Shown: piece after piece, positions 26,501 through 37,481 of the stretch
Numbering within the stretch: position 1 is the first letter of the stretch
Layout of the letters: each line of letters begins with the position of its first letter
Assembly: GCF_003751305.1 (NCBI RefSeq)
Contig: NZ_RJKV01000002.1
Location: 248,001-312,000, forward strand
DNA: 64,000 bases
Reading direction: 5' to 3'
Origin: Stenotrophomonas rhizophila
GTDB lineage: Bacteria; Pseudomonadota; Gammaproteobacteria; Xanthomonadales; Xanthomonadaceae
Program-made: the position numbers and the translations under genes
Notes under the pieces: model-generated
Told to the model about the DNA's origin: nothing
The model's database searches: none
What the model saw: only the letters and a program-made list of their open reading frames with translations

Positions 26501-26670
26501 GTGGCGTCCGCGCCGGCCTGGTTGGCGTGCACGAAGATCACCGGGATCTGGATGTTCGGCAGCGCCGACACGCCCAGCTGCAGGTAGCAGATCACGCCGA
26601 CCACGAACAGGCCGATGGCCAGCAGGGCGGTGCCGATCGGGCGGCGGATGAACGGACCGGAGATGTTCAT
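23545..26670 (-). CDS. RND efflux permease, second subunit (MdtC/SmeK-like)
   Basis: This 1041-residue inner-membrane transporter of the hydrophobe/amphiphile efflux family starts MNISGPFIRRPIGTALLAIGL at 26670. Helix 4 carries the proton-relay aspartates in IGFVVDDAIVVIENI. Two large periplasmic loops lie between helices 1-2 and 7-8. It is the last gene of an adaptor-permease-permease operon, as in mdtABC of E. coli, muxABC of Pseudomonas and smeIJK of Stenotrophomonas. It lies 34 bases after the first permease. Such pumps work as B/C heterotrimers. The outer-membrane channel is not in the window. Confidence 0.9.
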   Translation of the reverse strand: MNISGPFIRRPIGTALLAIGLFVVGVICYLQLGVSALPNIQIPVIFVHANQAGADATTMASTVTAPLERHLGQLPGIDRMRSSSSEGSSLVFMIFQSDRDIDSAALDVQTAINSAQSDLPAGLGTPMFQKANPNDDPVIAIALTSETQSADDLYNVADSLLAQRIRQITGVSSVDIAGASTPAVRVDVNLRLMNALGLTADDLRNAVRAANVTSPTGFLTDGNTTTAIIANDSVARAADFAQLVIKTADNGRVIRLQDIANVYDGQQDAYQAAWFNHKPAVVMYVFTRAGANIVETVDRVKAQIPTLRDYLEPGTTLTPYFDRTPTIRSSLHEVQITLLIALAMVVLTMALFLRRLAPTLIAAVTVPLSLAGAALVMYVLGFTLNNLSLLALVIAIGFVVDDAIVVIENIMRHLDEGMPRMQAALTGAREIGFTIVSITASLVAVFIPLLFAEGMMGAFFREFTVTLVAAIVVSMIISLTLTPALCSRFLSAHADAGAPSRFGRLLDAGHDRMLRIYVKLLDFSLRHALLLSLTPLLLIGATIFLFGAVKKGAFPAQDTGLIWGRANSSATVSFDDMVNRQRRITDMLMADPAVKTVGVRLGSGRQGSSAQFNVELKSRKDGRRETTAQALARLSAKADRYPDLQLRLRAIQDLPSNDGGGASQGAQYRVSLQGNDLAQLQEWLPKLQAALKKNPKLADVGTDVDAAGLRQNIVIDRAKAARLGVSVGAIDGALYGAFGQRQISTIYSDINQYSVVVNALPEQTATPGALDQIYVRAGNGEMVPITAVAEQVPGLAPSQITHENQYTTMELSYNLAPGTSMGEAKAIIDSTVNGMRMPGDIRLAEDAGFGFDSDPMAMLILVMAAIITVYLVLGMLYESLIHPVTILSTLPAAGVGALLALYGTNTELSVISMIALVLLIGIVKKNAIMMIDFAVVAQREHGKTPLEAAREASIVRFRPIMMTSMVAILAAVPLAIGLGEGSELRRPLGIAMIGGLLFSQSLTLLSTPALYVIFSCLRERWVARRARRREKRALKRAAAAR

Positions 26671-26704
26671 CGACCGCCTCCGCAACGGCCTGCGGTGCTC
26701 ATCA

Positions 26705-29700
26705 TCACGCCTGCGGCTCCTGCACCGGGCCATGGCCATGACGCAGCGCACGCTGTTCGCGGCGCTGGCGCAGGCGCTCGGAGAAGCGCTCCATGTACAG
26801 GTAGATCACCGGCGTGGTGTACAGCGTCACCAGCTGGGATAGCAGCAGGCCGCCGACAATGGCGATGCCCAGCGGGCGGCGCAGTTCCGAGCCGATGCCG
26901 GTGCCCAGCGCCAGCGGCAATGCACCCAGCATCGCGGCAGCGGTGGTCATCATGATCGGGCGGAAGCGCAGCAGGCACGCGCGACGGATCGCCTCATGCG
27001 CGTTGGCACCGGTGCGGCGTGCTTCGATCGCGAAGTCGACCATCATGATGCCGTTCTTCTTCACGATGCCGATCAGCAGCACGATGCCGACGATGCCGTC
27101 CACCGACAACGGCAGCCCGCACACCATCAGCGCGAGCAGCGCGCCCACGCCGGCCGGGGGCAGGGTGGAGATGATGGTGAAGGGGTGGATGTAGCTCTCA
27201 TACAGCACGCCCAGCACGATGTAGATCAGCACCAGCGAGGCCAGCAGCAGCCACACCACATCGGTCTGACTGCCGGTGAACTCGGCGGCCTTGCCGATGA
27301 ACTGTGCGTGCACCTGCGAGGGCATCTCCAGGCCCGCCTTGGTCTCCTCGATCGCCTTGACCGCATCGGACAAGGAATAGCCCGGTGCGATGTTGAACGA
27401 CACCGTGACCGCCGGCAGCTGCTGCTGATGGCTGACCACCAGCGGGGTGCTGGTGACCTTGCTCTCGGCCAAGGCGGCCAGCGGGATGATGTTGCCGGCG
27501 CCGACCGGAATGCCGGTGTTCTGCGCGCCGATGCCGGTGGCGGTGGACGAGTTGGACGAGGTGACCTGGCCGAAGTTGGTGGCGTTGCTGCCGGTCAGCG
27601 CACCGGCGCCATTGGAGGCCACCGCCAGCTGGTTCATCAGCGCGGTGCTGGTGCGGAACTCAGGGGCCACTTCCAGCACCACGCGGTACTGGTTGAGCTC
27701 GGTGAAGATGGTGGAGATCTGGCGCTGGCCGAAGGCGTCGTACAGCGTGTCGTCGATGGTCTGCATCGGCACGCCGAGCACGCTGGCCTTGTCACGGTCG
27801 ATGGTCAGCTCGAGTGCGCGGCCCTGGTTGGACAGGTTGTTGTCCACGTCGGCCAGCTCCGGACGCTGGCGCAGCGCCTCGGTCAGGCGCGTGGCCTGCA
27901 GCGCGACCTGCGCGCTGTCCACGTCCGACAGCGAGTACTGGTACTCGGTCGCGGCCACGCGGGTATCCAGGGTGACGTCCTGCACCGGCTTGAGGTACAG
28001 CGCCACCCCGGGAATGCCGGCCACGGCCTTCTGCAGGCGCGGCAGAATCTCATCGAGCCCATCGCGGTCGCCGCGCTCCTTGAGCACGATCGACAGCTGG
28101 CCCTGGTTGAGCGTGGGGTTCATGGTGCCGGCGCCGATGAAGGCCGAGACACCGGTCACTGCCGGGTCGCTGCGCAGCGCTTCGGCCACGGCCTTGGTGC
28201 GCTGCTCCATCTGCGGGAAGGCGATGTTCTGGTCGGCCTGCACCACGCCGGTGATCAGGCCGGTGTCCTGCTCGGGCAGCAGGCCTTTGGGAATCACCAG
28301 GTACAGCACCACGGTCAGCACCAGCGCGCCGGCAGCGACGGCAAGGGTCAGCGGCTGGTGGTCGAGCACCCAGTCCAGGCTGCGTTCGTACAGGCCGACG
28401 GTGCGCGACCACACGGTGGTCTTGCCTGCGGCGGCCGCCCGCTCGTGCGCGTCTTCGCCCTCGGGCAGCGCATCGGGCTTGAGCAGGTAGGCGCACATCA
28501 TCGGGGTGAGCGTCAGCGAGATCAGCATCGACAGGGTCACCGCGATGCTCAGCACCCAGGCGAACTCATGGAACAGGCGGCCGGTGACGCCGGGCATCAG
28601 CAGCAGCGGCAGGAACACCGCCACCAGCGAGATGGTCAGCGAGAGCACGGTGAAGCCGATCTGCTGCGCGCCGATCTCGGCCGCTTCCGGCCCGCTCTTG
28701 CCCTGTTCGATGTAACGCACGATGTTCTCGATCATCACGATCGCATCGTCGACCACGAAGCCGGTGGCCACCACCAGCGCCATCAGCGAGAGGTTGTCCA
28801 GCGACATGCCGGCGAACGCCATCACACCGAAGGTGCCGGCCAGTGACAGCGGCACCGCTACCGAGGGAATGATGGTCGCCCACAAGCGGCGCAGGAACAC
28901 GAAGATCACCGCGACCACCAGGCCGATGGTGAGGATCAGGGTGAACTGCACTTCATGCACCGAAGCACGGATGGTCTCGGTACGGTCGTTGAAGATGTCC
29001 AGATGCACGTCGGCCGGCAGCACGTTCTGCAGCTGCGGCAGCAACGCGCGGATGCGCTCGACGGTCTGCACGATGTTCGCGCCCGGCTGGCGCCGCACTT
29101 CCAGCAGCACCGCCGGCTTGCCATCGGCCCACGCGGCCAGCTGGTCATTCTCCACGCCGTCGATCACGTTGGCCACATCGGACAGGCGCACCGGGCGGCC
29201 GTTCTTGTAGCTGATGATGGTGTCGCGGTACTCGGCGGCACTGGTCAGCTGGTCGTTGGTGCCGATCGAGTAGGACTGGGTCTTGCCGTTGAGCGAGCCC
29301 TTGGGCGCGTTGACGTTGGCCTGGGTCAGCGCGCTGCGCAGCTCTTCCAGGGTCAAGCCCATGTTGGACAGCTGCGCCGGGTTGACCTGGATGCGCACGG
29401 CCGGGCGCACGTTGCCGGCGATGGAGACCAGGCCTACGCCCTGCACCTGCGACAGGCGCTGGGCGAGGATGGAGTCGGCGTAGTTGTTGACGTCGCGCAG
29501 CGGGCGCGTGTCGGAGGTGAGCTTGAGGGTGACGATCGCCGCGTCGGCCGGGTTCACCCGGTTGTAGACCGGCTGGTAGGGCAGCGAGGAGGGCAGGGTG
29601 GCCTGGCGGATCGCGGCCTGCACATCCTGCGCGGCGATGTCGATGTCGCGGTCCATCGAGAACTGCAGGATGATCGTGGACAGCCCCGCCGACGAATCGG

Positions 29701-29944
29701 AGGTCATGATCTCCAGCCCGGAGATCTGCCCGAACTGGCGCTCCAGCGGCGTGGTCACCAGCGAGGCCATGGTGACCGCGTTGGCACCGGGGTACTGGGT
29801 GGTCACCACCAGGCTGGGCGCATCGATCTCGGGCAGCGCCGACACCGGCAGCTGGCGGTAGCCGAGGATGCCGAGCAGCAGCAGGCCCGCCATCAGCAGC
29901 GAGGTGGCGATCGGGCGGCGGATGAAAATCGTCGAAAAGCCCAC
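26705..29944 (-). CDS. RND efflux permease, first subunit (MdtB/SmeJ-like)
   Basis: The 1079-residue permease starts at a GTG (29944) with AAGGA about seven bases upstream. It begins GFSTIFIRRPIATSLLMAGLLLLG. Helix 4 shows VATGFVVDDAIVMIENIV, with the aspartates needed for proton flow. In the second periplasmic loop it carries a Ser/Thr/Asn/Gly-rich stretch of about 35 extra residues (VTSSNSSTATGIGAQN and flanks) compared with the E. coli MdtB I remember. It is the middle gene of the operon. Confidence 0.9.
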   Translation of the reverse strand: MGFSTIFIRRPIATSLLMAGLLLLGILGYRQLPVSALPEIDAPSLVVTTQYPGANAVTMASLVTTPLERQFGQISGLEIMTSDSSAGLSTIILQFSMDRDIDIAAQDVQAAIRQATLPSSLPYQPVYNRVNPADAAIVTLKLTSDTRPLRDVNNYADSILAQRLSQVQGVGLVSIAGNVRPAVRIQVNPAQLSNMGLTLEELRSALTQANVNAPKGSLNGKTQSYSIGTNDQLTSAAEYRDTIISYKNGRPVRLSDVANVIDGVENDQLAAWADGKPAVLLEVRRQPGANIVQTVERIRALLPQLQNVLPADVHLDIFNDRTETIRASVHEVQFTLILTIGLVVAVIFVFLRRLWATIIPSVAVPLSLAGTFGVMAFAGMSLDNLSLMALVVATGFVVDDAIVMIENIVRYIEQGKSGPEAAEIGAQQIGFTVLSLTISLVAVFLPLLLMPGVTGRLFHEFAWVLSIAVTLSMLISLTLTPMMCAYLLKPDALPEGEDAHERAAAAGKTTVWSRTVGLYERSLDWVLDHQPLTLAVAAGALVLTVVLYLVIPKGLLPEQDTGLITGVVQADQNIAFPQMEQRTKAVAEALRSDPAVTGVSAFIGAGTMNPTLNQGQLSIVLKERGDRDGLDEILPRLQKAVAGIPGVALYLKPVQDVTLDTRVAATEYQYSLSDVDSAQVALQATRLTEALRQRPELADVDNNLSNQGRALELTIDRDKASVLGVPMQTIDDTLYDAFGQRQISTIFTELNQYRVVLEVAPEFRTSTALMNQLAVASNGAGALTGSNATNFGQVTSSNSSTATGIGAQNTGIPVGAGNIIPLAALAESKVTSTPLVVSHQQQLPAVTVSFNIAPGYSLSDAVKAIEETKAGLEMPSQVHAQFIGKAAEFTGSQTDVVWLLLASLVLIYIVLGVLYESYIHPFTIISTLPPAGVGALLALMVCGLPLSVDGIVGIVLLIGIVKKNGIMMVDFAIEARRTGANAHEAIRRACLLRFRPIMMTTAAAMLGALPLALGTGIGSELRRPLGIAIVGGLLLSQLVTLYTTPVIYLYMERFSERLRQRREQRALRHGHGPVQEPQA

Positions 29945-30032
29945 GGGCGGGTCCTTGCTGGTGCGTCGTGCTGCGTTGGATCAGGCGAACGCCGGCCCTG
30001 GGGCCGGCGTCAGGTACGTAGGGCGGGCGCGA

Positions 30033-31271
30033 TCAGCGCGGACCGCCACCGCGGCGTCCACCGCCACCCTGCTGCTGGGCGGCCTTGAGCTCGGCTTCGG
30101 TCGGTGCGGCCGGGGTTTCGCCCGGCTTGAGCGCGGTCACCTTGGCGCCCGGCTTGAGCCGGAACTGCCCCTCGCTCACCACGCGCTCGCCGCCTTTCAG
30201 GCCCTCGGTGATCTGCACCTGGCTGTCGCCGACTTCCACGCCGCTCTTCACCGTCTGCATGGCCACGGTGCTGTCCGGGGTGACGATGTAGACGTACTCG
30301 CCGTCCGGCCCGCGCATCACGGCCTGGGTCGGGATCACCACGCCGCCGGCGATGGTGCGCAGCTGCATGCGGACGTTGACGAACTGGCCCGGCCACAGCG
30401 AATTGTCGGCGTTGTCGAACAGGGCACGCGCGCGGAAGGTGCCGCTGTCGCTGCTGATCTGGTTGTCGACCACGTCCAGCTTTCCGCCGTCGGTAAGGAC
30501 ATGCGCGTCGTTGCGGTCCAGCGCGGCGATATCCACCGCACCGGCGGCCTGGGCCTCGCGCACGGCCGGCAGCTGGCGCTCGGGCAGGTTGAACACGACA
30601 TGGATCGGATGGATCTGGGTCAGCGTCACCAGCGCGGTGCCGGCGCTGACGATATTGCCGGCGTCGACCGCACGGATACCGGCGATGCCGGAGATCGGGG
30701 CGGTCACCCGGGTGTACTGCAGCTGCACCTGGGCGGCGCGCATGCTGGCCTCGTTGGCGGCCACGGCACTTTCGAACTGGGCCACCTGATTGCGTTGGGT
30801 GTCCAGGTCGGTCTTGGCCACGTACTGGCGGTATTCGGCCGAATTGGAGCGCTGGTAGTTGGAGCGGGCGGTGGCGAGCTGGGCCTGGTTCTGGCGCTTG
30901 GCCGCCGCGGCCTCGTCGTAGCTGGCCTGCAGGGTGCGCGGATCGATCTGCGCGAGCAGGTCACCCTTCTTCACTTCCTGGCCTTCCTTGAAGTTCAGGC
31001 TGATCAGCTGGCCGCCGACCTGCGGGCTCACGGTGACGGTGTTCATCGCCGCCACCGTGCCCAGCGCGCTGGCGTAGACCGGTACGTCCTGGCGGACCGC
31101 ATCGATCACCGTGACCGGCACCGGGCCGGCATTGGCCGGATCACCGCCCTGGCGCCCTTCGGCTGCCGGGCCGCCTGCATCCCCCTTCTTGCCGCCCATC
31201 AGGCGCATACCCACAACGGCAATCACCAGCACTGCGACCACCAGCAGCACGATCTTCCAGAAACGCGACAT
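30033..31271 (-). CDS. RND efflux periplasmic adaptor (MdtA/SmeI-like)
   Basis: The 412-residue membrane-fusion protein has an N-terminal anchor helix (FWKIVLLVVAVLVIAVVG) and then the lipoyl half GTVAAMNTVTVSPQVGGQL. A coiled-coil hairpin lies at about residues 115-180, and the second lipoyl half is RVTAPISGIAGIRAVDAGN. Beta-barrel and membrane-proximal domains follow. The C-terminus is Gly/Arg-rich (GGGGRRGGGPR). It is the first gene of the operon, and no regulator gene is adjacent, so control must lie elsewhere or be local to the 228-base gap upstream. Confidence 0.92.
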   Translation of the reverse strand: MSRFWKIVLLVVAVLVIAVVGMRLMGGKKGDAGGPAAEGRQGGDPANAGPVPVTVIDAVRQDVPVYASALGTVAAMNTVTVSPQVGGQLISLNFKEGQEVKKGDLLAQIDPRTLQASYDEAAAAKRQNQAQLATARSNYQRSNSAEYRQYVAKTDLDTQRNQVAQFESAVAANEASMRAAQVQLQYTRVTAPISGIAGIRAVDAGNIVSAGTALVTLTQIHPIHVVFNLPERQLPAVREAQAAGAVDIAALDRNDAHVLTDGGKLDVVDNQISSDSGTFRARALFDNADNSLWPGQFVNVRMQLRTIAGGVVIPTQAVMRGPDGEYVYIVTPDSTVAMQTVKSGVEVGDSQVQITEGLKGGERVVSEGQFRLKPGAKVTALKPGETPAAPTEAELKAAQQQGGGGRRGGGPR

Positions 31272-31499
31272 TCAATAACTCCCGAGGGCTGGCGAAGGGC
31301 GGGGGCCCGGTTGGCTAGGCGCAAAGCATACTCGTCGCCCGTGGCCTTTCATGCATGACGGATGGGACGGGCGATCAGACCGGATGTGACGGGTGAGGTT
31401 CCATCCATGAACGTTTGCCGGGGCAGAAAGTTACAGCGCGACCGGCGCCGATGCCCTACATTCAGGTTCGACCGCTGTTCTGACCCGTGGAGACCTTCA

Positions 31500-32831
31500 A
31501 TGCCCCGTCTGTCGCTGTTGATGTCCGCCCTGCTGCTGGCCGCCCCCGGCCTGGCCGCCGCCGCCCCCGCCGAACGCCCGGAAGTGGCCGCCGCTGCGAC
31601 CCGCCTCAAGGCCCAGGTGATCGACTGGCGCCGTGACTTCCACCAGCACCCGGAGCTGTCCAACCGCGAAGAACGCACCTCGGCCAAGGTGGCCGAGCGC
31701 CTGCGCGCGATGGGCCTGAAGCCGCAGACCGGCATCGCCCACCACGGCGTGGTGGCCATCATCAAGGGCGGCAAGCCCGGCCCGCGGATCGCCCTGCGCG
31801 CGGACATGGACGCACTGCCGGTGACCGAACAGACCGGCCTGCCGTTCGCCTCCAAGGCCACCAGCACCTACCGCGGCGAGACCGTCGGGGTGATGCACGC
31901 CTGCGGTCACGACGCCCACACCGCCACCCTGCTGGGCGTGGCCGATGCGCTGGTGAAGATGCGCGCGAACCTGCCCGGCGAAGTCATGCTGATCTTCCAG
32001 CCCGCCGAGGAAGGCGCGCCGCCGCCGGAAGAGGGCGGGGCGGCGCTGATGCTCAAGGAAGGGCTGTTCAAGGGCTTCAAGCCCGAGGCCGTGTTCGGCC
32101 TGCATGTGTTCTCCAGCGTGCCGGCCGGCCAGATCGCGGTGCGTGGCGGCCCGCTGATGGCAGCGTCGGATCGGTTCGGGATCAAGGTGATCGGCCGCCA
32201 GACCCACGGCTCGGCGCCGTGGAACGGGGTGGACCCGATCGTGGCCACCGCCGACCTGGTCGGCACCGCGCAGACCATCGTCAGCCGCCGCGCCAACCTC
32301 TCCAAGCAGCCGGCGGTGGTGACCTTCGGCGCGATCAAGGGCGGCATCCGTTACAACATCATTCCCGATGAAGTGGAGATGGTCGGCACCATCCGCACCT
32401 TCGACGAGGGCATGCGCCAGCAGATCTTCGCCGACCTGCGCAACGTGGCCGAGCACACCGCGGCCGCGCACGGGGCCAAGGCCGAAACCGAGATCTATGA
32501 GTCCGAGGGCAACCCGGCCACGGTCAACGATCCGGCACTGACCGCGCGGATGCTGCCGAGCCTGCAGGCCGTGGTGGGCGAGGGCAATGTGTACGAGCCG
32601 CCGCTGCAGATGGGGGCCGAGGACTTTTCGCTGTACGCCCAGCAGGTGCCGGGCATGTTCTTCTTCGTCGGCTCCACCAGCGAGGGGATCGATCCGGCCA
32701 CGGCGCCGGCCAATCATTCGCCGAAGTTCCTGCTTGATGAGAAGGCGCTGGATGTGGGCCTGCGCGCGCTGCTGCAGGTGAGCCTGGATTACCTCAACGG
32801 GACGGCGGCTGCGGCGCCTGGCGCAGGCTGA
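31500..32831 (+). CDS. M20 family amidohydrolase, secreted
   Basis: The 443-residue protein is an M20D peptidase/amidohydrolase, a family that removes acyl groups from N-acyl amino acids or related amides. A signal peptide (LSLLMSALLLAAPGLAAAAP) sends it to the periplasm. Catalytic and metal sites are seen in IALRADMDALPVTE, HACGHDAHTA, QPAEEGAPPPEEGG and the later QMGAEDFSLYAQ. The start is the ATG at 31500; the frame is open further upstream, but the signal peptide begins here. The natural substrate is not predictable. A terminator follows at 32858. Confidence 0.9.
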   Translation: MPRLSLLMSALLLAAPGLAAAAPAERPEVAAAATRLKAQVIDWRRDFHQHPELSNREERTSAKVAERLRAMGLKPQTGIAHHGVVAIIKGGKPGPRIALRADMDALPVTEQTGLPFASKATSTYRGETVGVMHACGHDAHTATLLGVADALVKMRANLPGEVMLIFQPAEEGAPPPEEGGAALMLKEGLFKGFKPEAVFGLHVFSSVPAGQIAVRGGPLMAASDRFGIKVIGRQTHGSAPWNGVDPIVATADLVGTAQTIVSRRANLSKQPAVVTFGAIKGGIRYNIIPDEVEMVGTIRTFDEGMRQQIFADLRNVAEHTAAAHGAKAETEIYESEGNPATVNDPALTARMLPSLQAVVGEGNVYEPPLQMGAEDFSLYAQQVPGMFFFVGSTSEGIDPATAPANHSPKFLLDEKALDVGLRALLQVSLDYLNGTAAAAPGAG

Positions 32832-32857
32832 CGTCAAACGACGGCTGGTAGACGGTA

Positions 32858-32890
32858 GGCCCCCGGCCGCTGGCCGGGGCCTTTCGTTTT
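32858..32890 (+). terminator. Rho-independent terminator of the amidohydrolase gene
   Basis: A GC-rich stem (GGCCCCCGGCC with GGCCGGGGCC, one bulged base) has a short loop and is followed by TTTCGTTTT. It lies about 27 bases after the stop codon. Confidence 0.75.
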
Positions 32891-32931
32891 CGCCGCCGGA
32901 CGCCGCGCGCCTACCGGCGTAAAATGGCGGC

Positions 32932-33750
32932 ATGAATACCCCCCAGGACTCCAGCCTCGGTCGCGAGGTTGCTTACCCGTCGCAGTACGATCCCGGCCTG
33001 CTCTTCCCCATCCCGCGCCGTGGCGCCCGCGAGGAGATCGGCCTGGACGAGGCGGCGCTGCCGTTTGTCGGCCATGACCGTTGGCAGGCCTATGAATTGA
33101 GCTGGCTGGACGGTCGCGGCAAACCGCGCGTGGCGGTGGCCACGGTCAGCGTGCCGTGCACCTCGCCGAACCTGATCGAATCCAAGTCGTTCAAGCTGTA
33201 TCTCAACTCGCTCAACAGCACGCGTTTCGATGATGACGCGGCCGCGCGGCTGTGCATCACCCGCGATCTGTCGGCGTGTGCCGGGGCGGTGGTGACGGTG
33301 GTGCTCGGGGTGCCGCCGCTGGTGGAAGAGCCCGAGGGCGAGTCGCTGGACGAGCGCGAGGTCACCATTGAGCGCTACGGCCCGCCGGCCCCGGAGTTCC
33401 TGTTCGCCGATGCCGATGAGGTGGTCACCGAAACATTGAGTTCGGCCCTGCTCAAGTCCAACTGCCCGGTCACCGGCCAGCCGGACTGGGCCAGCGTCAG
33501 CGTGCGTTACCGCGGCCCGAAGATCGACCGCGACGGCCTGCTCAAGTACCTGATCAGCTACCGCGAACACGCCGAGTTCCACGAGCAGTGCGTGGAGCGG
33601 ATCTTCAGCGAGATCACCCAGCGCTGCCAGCCGCAGTGGCTGGAAGTGGAAGCGCGCTACACCCGCCGCGGTGGGCTGGACATCAATCCGTGGCGGGCCA
33701 GCCCGGGCATCGGCGCCCCGGCGCGCACCGTCCGCGACCTGCGCCAGTAG
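32932..33750 (+). CDS. queF: NADPH-dependent 7-cyano-7-deazaguanine reductase (QueF, long form)
   Basis: QueF reduces preQ0 to preQ1 in queuosine synthesis for tRNA wobble modification. The 272-residue protein is of the long, two-domain type found in E. coli. It has the substrate-binding [11 protein letters not shown] near residues 83-93 and the catalytic cysteine in [13 protein letters not shown] at about residue 178. The ATG at 32932 is the first in-frame start after a terminator. No other queuosine genes are adjacent. Confidence 0.95.
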   Translation: MNTPQDSSLGREVAYPSQYDPGLLFPIPRRGAREEIGLDEAALPFVGHDRWQAYELSWLDGRGKPRVAVATVSVPCTSPNLIESKSFKLYLNSLNSTRFDDDAAARLCITRDLSACAGAVVTVVLGVPPLVEEPEGESLDEREVTIERYGPPAPEFLFADADEVVTETLSSALLKSNCPVTGQPDWASVSVRYRGPKIDRDGLLKYLISYREHAEFHEQCVERIFSEITQRCQPQWLEVEARYTRRGGLDINPWRASPGIGAPARTVRDLRQ

Positions 33751-33844
33751 GCGTTCCGCGCGTCTTCACATCCACGCCATGCCCCATTAACAAGGGCTGT
33801 GACACCGTGCCTCCCATGTCGTCAATCAAGACGGGAGTGTATGG

Positions 33845-34138
33845 ATGAGTACCGATAAGAAAGTCGACTTTTCCGGTGTCAGCGCCAGCGTTGATACCAC
33901 CGCGCAGAAAGTCGATCAGGTCGATTTCTCGGGCGTGACCGCCTCGGTGGATACCACCGCGGAGAAGGTCGGAGGCACCTACACGGTGCAGAAGGGCGAT
34001 TCGCTCTCGAAGATCGCCAAGCAGGAACTGGGCGATGCCAATGCGTGGAAGCGCATCTTCGAGGCCAACCGCGACGTACTGGACGACCCGGACAAGATCC
34101 AACCGGGCCAGACGCTCAAACTGCCGCCCAAAGCCTGA
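33845..34138 (+). CDS. Small LysM-domain protein
   Basis: A 97-residue protein has a C-terminal LysM domain (YTVQKGDSLSKIAKQELGD to GQTLKLPPKA). The N-terminal half holds a near-perfect tandem repeat of about 20 residues around VDFSGVSASVDTTAQKV and VDFSGVTASVDTTAEKV. There is no signal peptide, so it resembles the cytoplasmic potassium-binding Kbp/YgaU group more than wall hydrolases. A GGGAG site lies nine bases before the ATG at 33845. A lipoprotein gene follows after 39 bases. Confidence 0.8.
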   Translation: MSTDKKVDFSGVSASVDTTAQKVDQVDFSGVTASVDTTAEKVGGTYTVQKGDSLSKIAKQELGDANAWKRIFEANRDVLDDPDKIQPGQTLKLPPKA

Positions 34139-34177
34139 TCCGCTGCACTGCCCACCATCCAACAGGGAGCAATCTCC

Positions 34178-34681
34178 ATGAAGAAGTCGTCCATCAGTAC
34201 TGCCGTTCTCGCCGCGCTTCTGGCCACCGTGGCCGTGGCCGGCTGCAAGAAGAAAGAAGACACCGCTGACAACAACGCGCAGCCGGCCGCGACCACACCG
34301 GCCGCACCGGCGCCGATGACCGAAGCCGCCCCGCAGCCGATGACCGCTGCGGCCGGGGTGAACGTCTCCAACGTGACTGTCGGCAAGACCGCCGCGGCGG
34401 ACAAGACGGTTACTTCGGCTGCGTTGTTCGCGCCGAAGGACGACATCATTGTCTCGATTCGTACCGACGGCAGCGCCAACAATGCCAACGTGGCGGCCAA
34501 GCTGACCTTCCAGAACGGTCAGGTCGCCGGTGAGCAGAACCAGGTGGTCAATACCACCGGTGCCGAGACCACCAACATCTCCTTCAAGAATGCCAATGGC
34601 TGGCCGGCGGGCAAGTACCGCGCGGAAGTCACGGTAGATGGTAAGGCGGCTGGATCGCCGCAGGAGTTTGAGGTCAAGTAA
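34178..34681 (+). CDS. Putative lipoprotein of unknown function
   Basis: The 167-residue protein has a lipobox (LLATVAVAGC) at residues 16-25, so it should be lipidated at Cys25 and anchored to the inner or outer membrane. A disordered Pro/Ala-rich region (about 30-60) precedes a beta-rich domain with KDDIIVSIRTDGSANNANV and SFKNANGWPAGKYRAEVTVDGK. The latter hints at an Ig-like fold. A GGGAG site lies upstream of 34178. It may be co-transcribed with the LysM gene and is closed by a terminator. Confidence 0.8.
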   Translation: MKKSSISTAVLAALLATVAVAGCKKKEDTADNNAQPAATTPAAPAPMTEAAPQPMTAAAGVNVSNVTVGKTAAADKTVTSAALFAPKDDIIVSIRTDGSANNANVAAKLTFQNGQVAGEQNQVVNTTGAETTNISFKNANGWPAGKYRAEVTVDGKAAGSPQEFEVK

Positions 34682-34721
34682 GCCTAGACGCCGACTCTCT
34701 CCCGGCAACAGGCTCACGATG

Positions 34722-34749
34722 GACGCAGCCGCGAGGCTGCGTCTTTTTT
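34722..34749 (+). terminator. Rho-independent terminator of the LysM-lipoprotein unit
   Basis: GACGCAGCC pairs with GGCTGCGTC across a GCGA loop and is followed by six T. It starts 41 bases after the lipoprotein stop. Confidence 0.88.
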
Positions 34750-37298
<2,549 letters not shown>

Positions 37299-37332
37299 CG
37301 AAGCGGTCCCGCGGCTGCGGTGATCGATGAAG

Positions 37333-37359
37333 AACCCGCGCTTCGGCGCGGGTTTTTTT
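37333..37359 (+). terminator. Rho-independent terminator after icd
   Basis: AACCCGCGC pairs with GCGCGGGTT across a TTCG tetraloop, and a run of seven T follows. It lies 35 bases after the icd stop. Confidence 0.88.
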
Positions 37360-37481
37360 GTGGGCGCCCGCTGGGCAAGCGCCCAGTCGCTGCCGTATGG
37401 TGGCAGCAGGTCCTGTGGAAGTGGATGCATGCGCAGTCGCTGTTCCTGCCAGAACGTTCCATGCCTCATCGGTGGCACCGC

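Noticed and set aside
23545..31271. Complete tripartite efflux system including an outer-membrane channel.
   Set aside because: The adaptor and two permeases are present, but no TolC-like gene is in the window.
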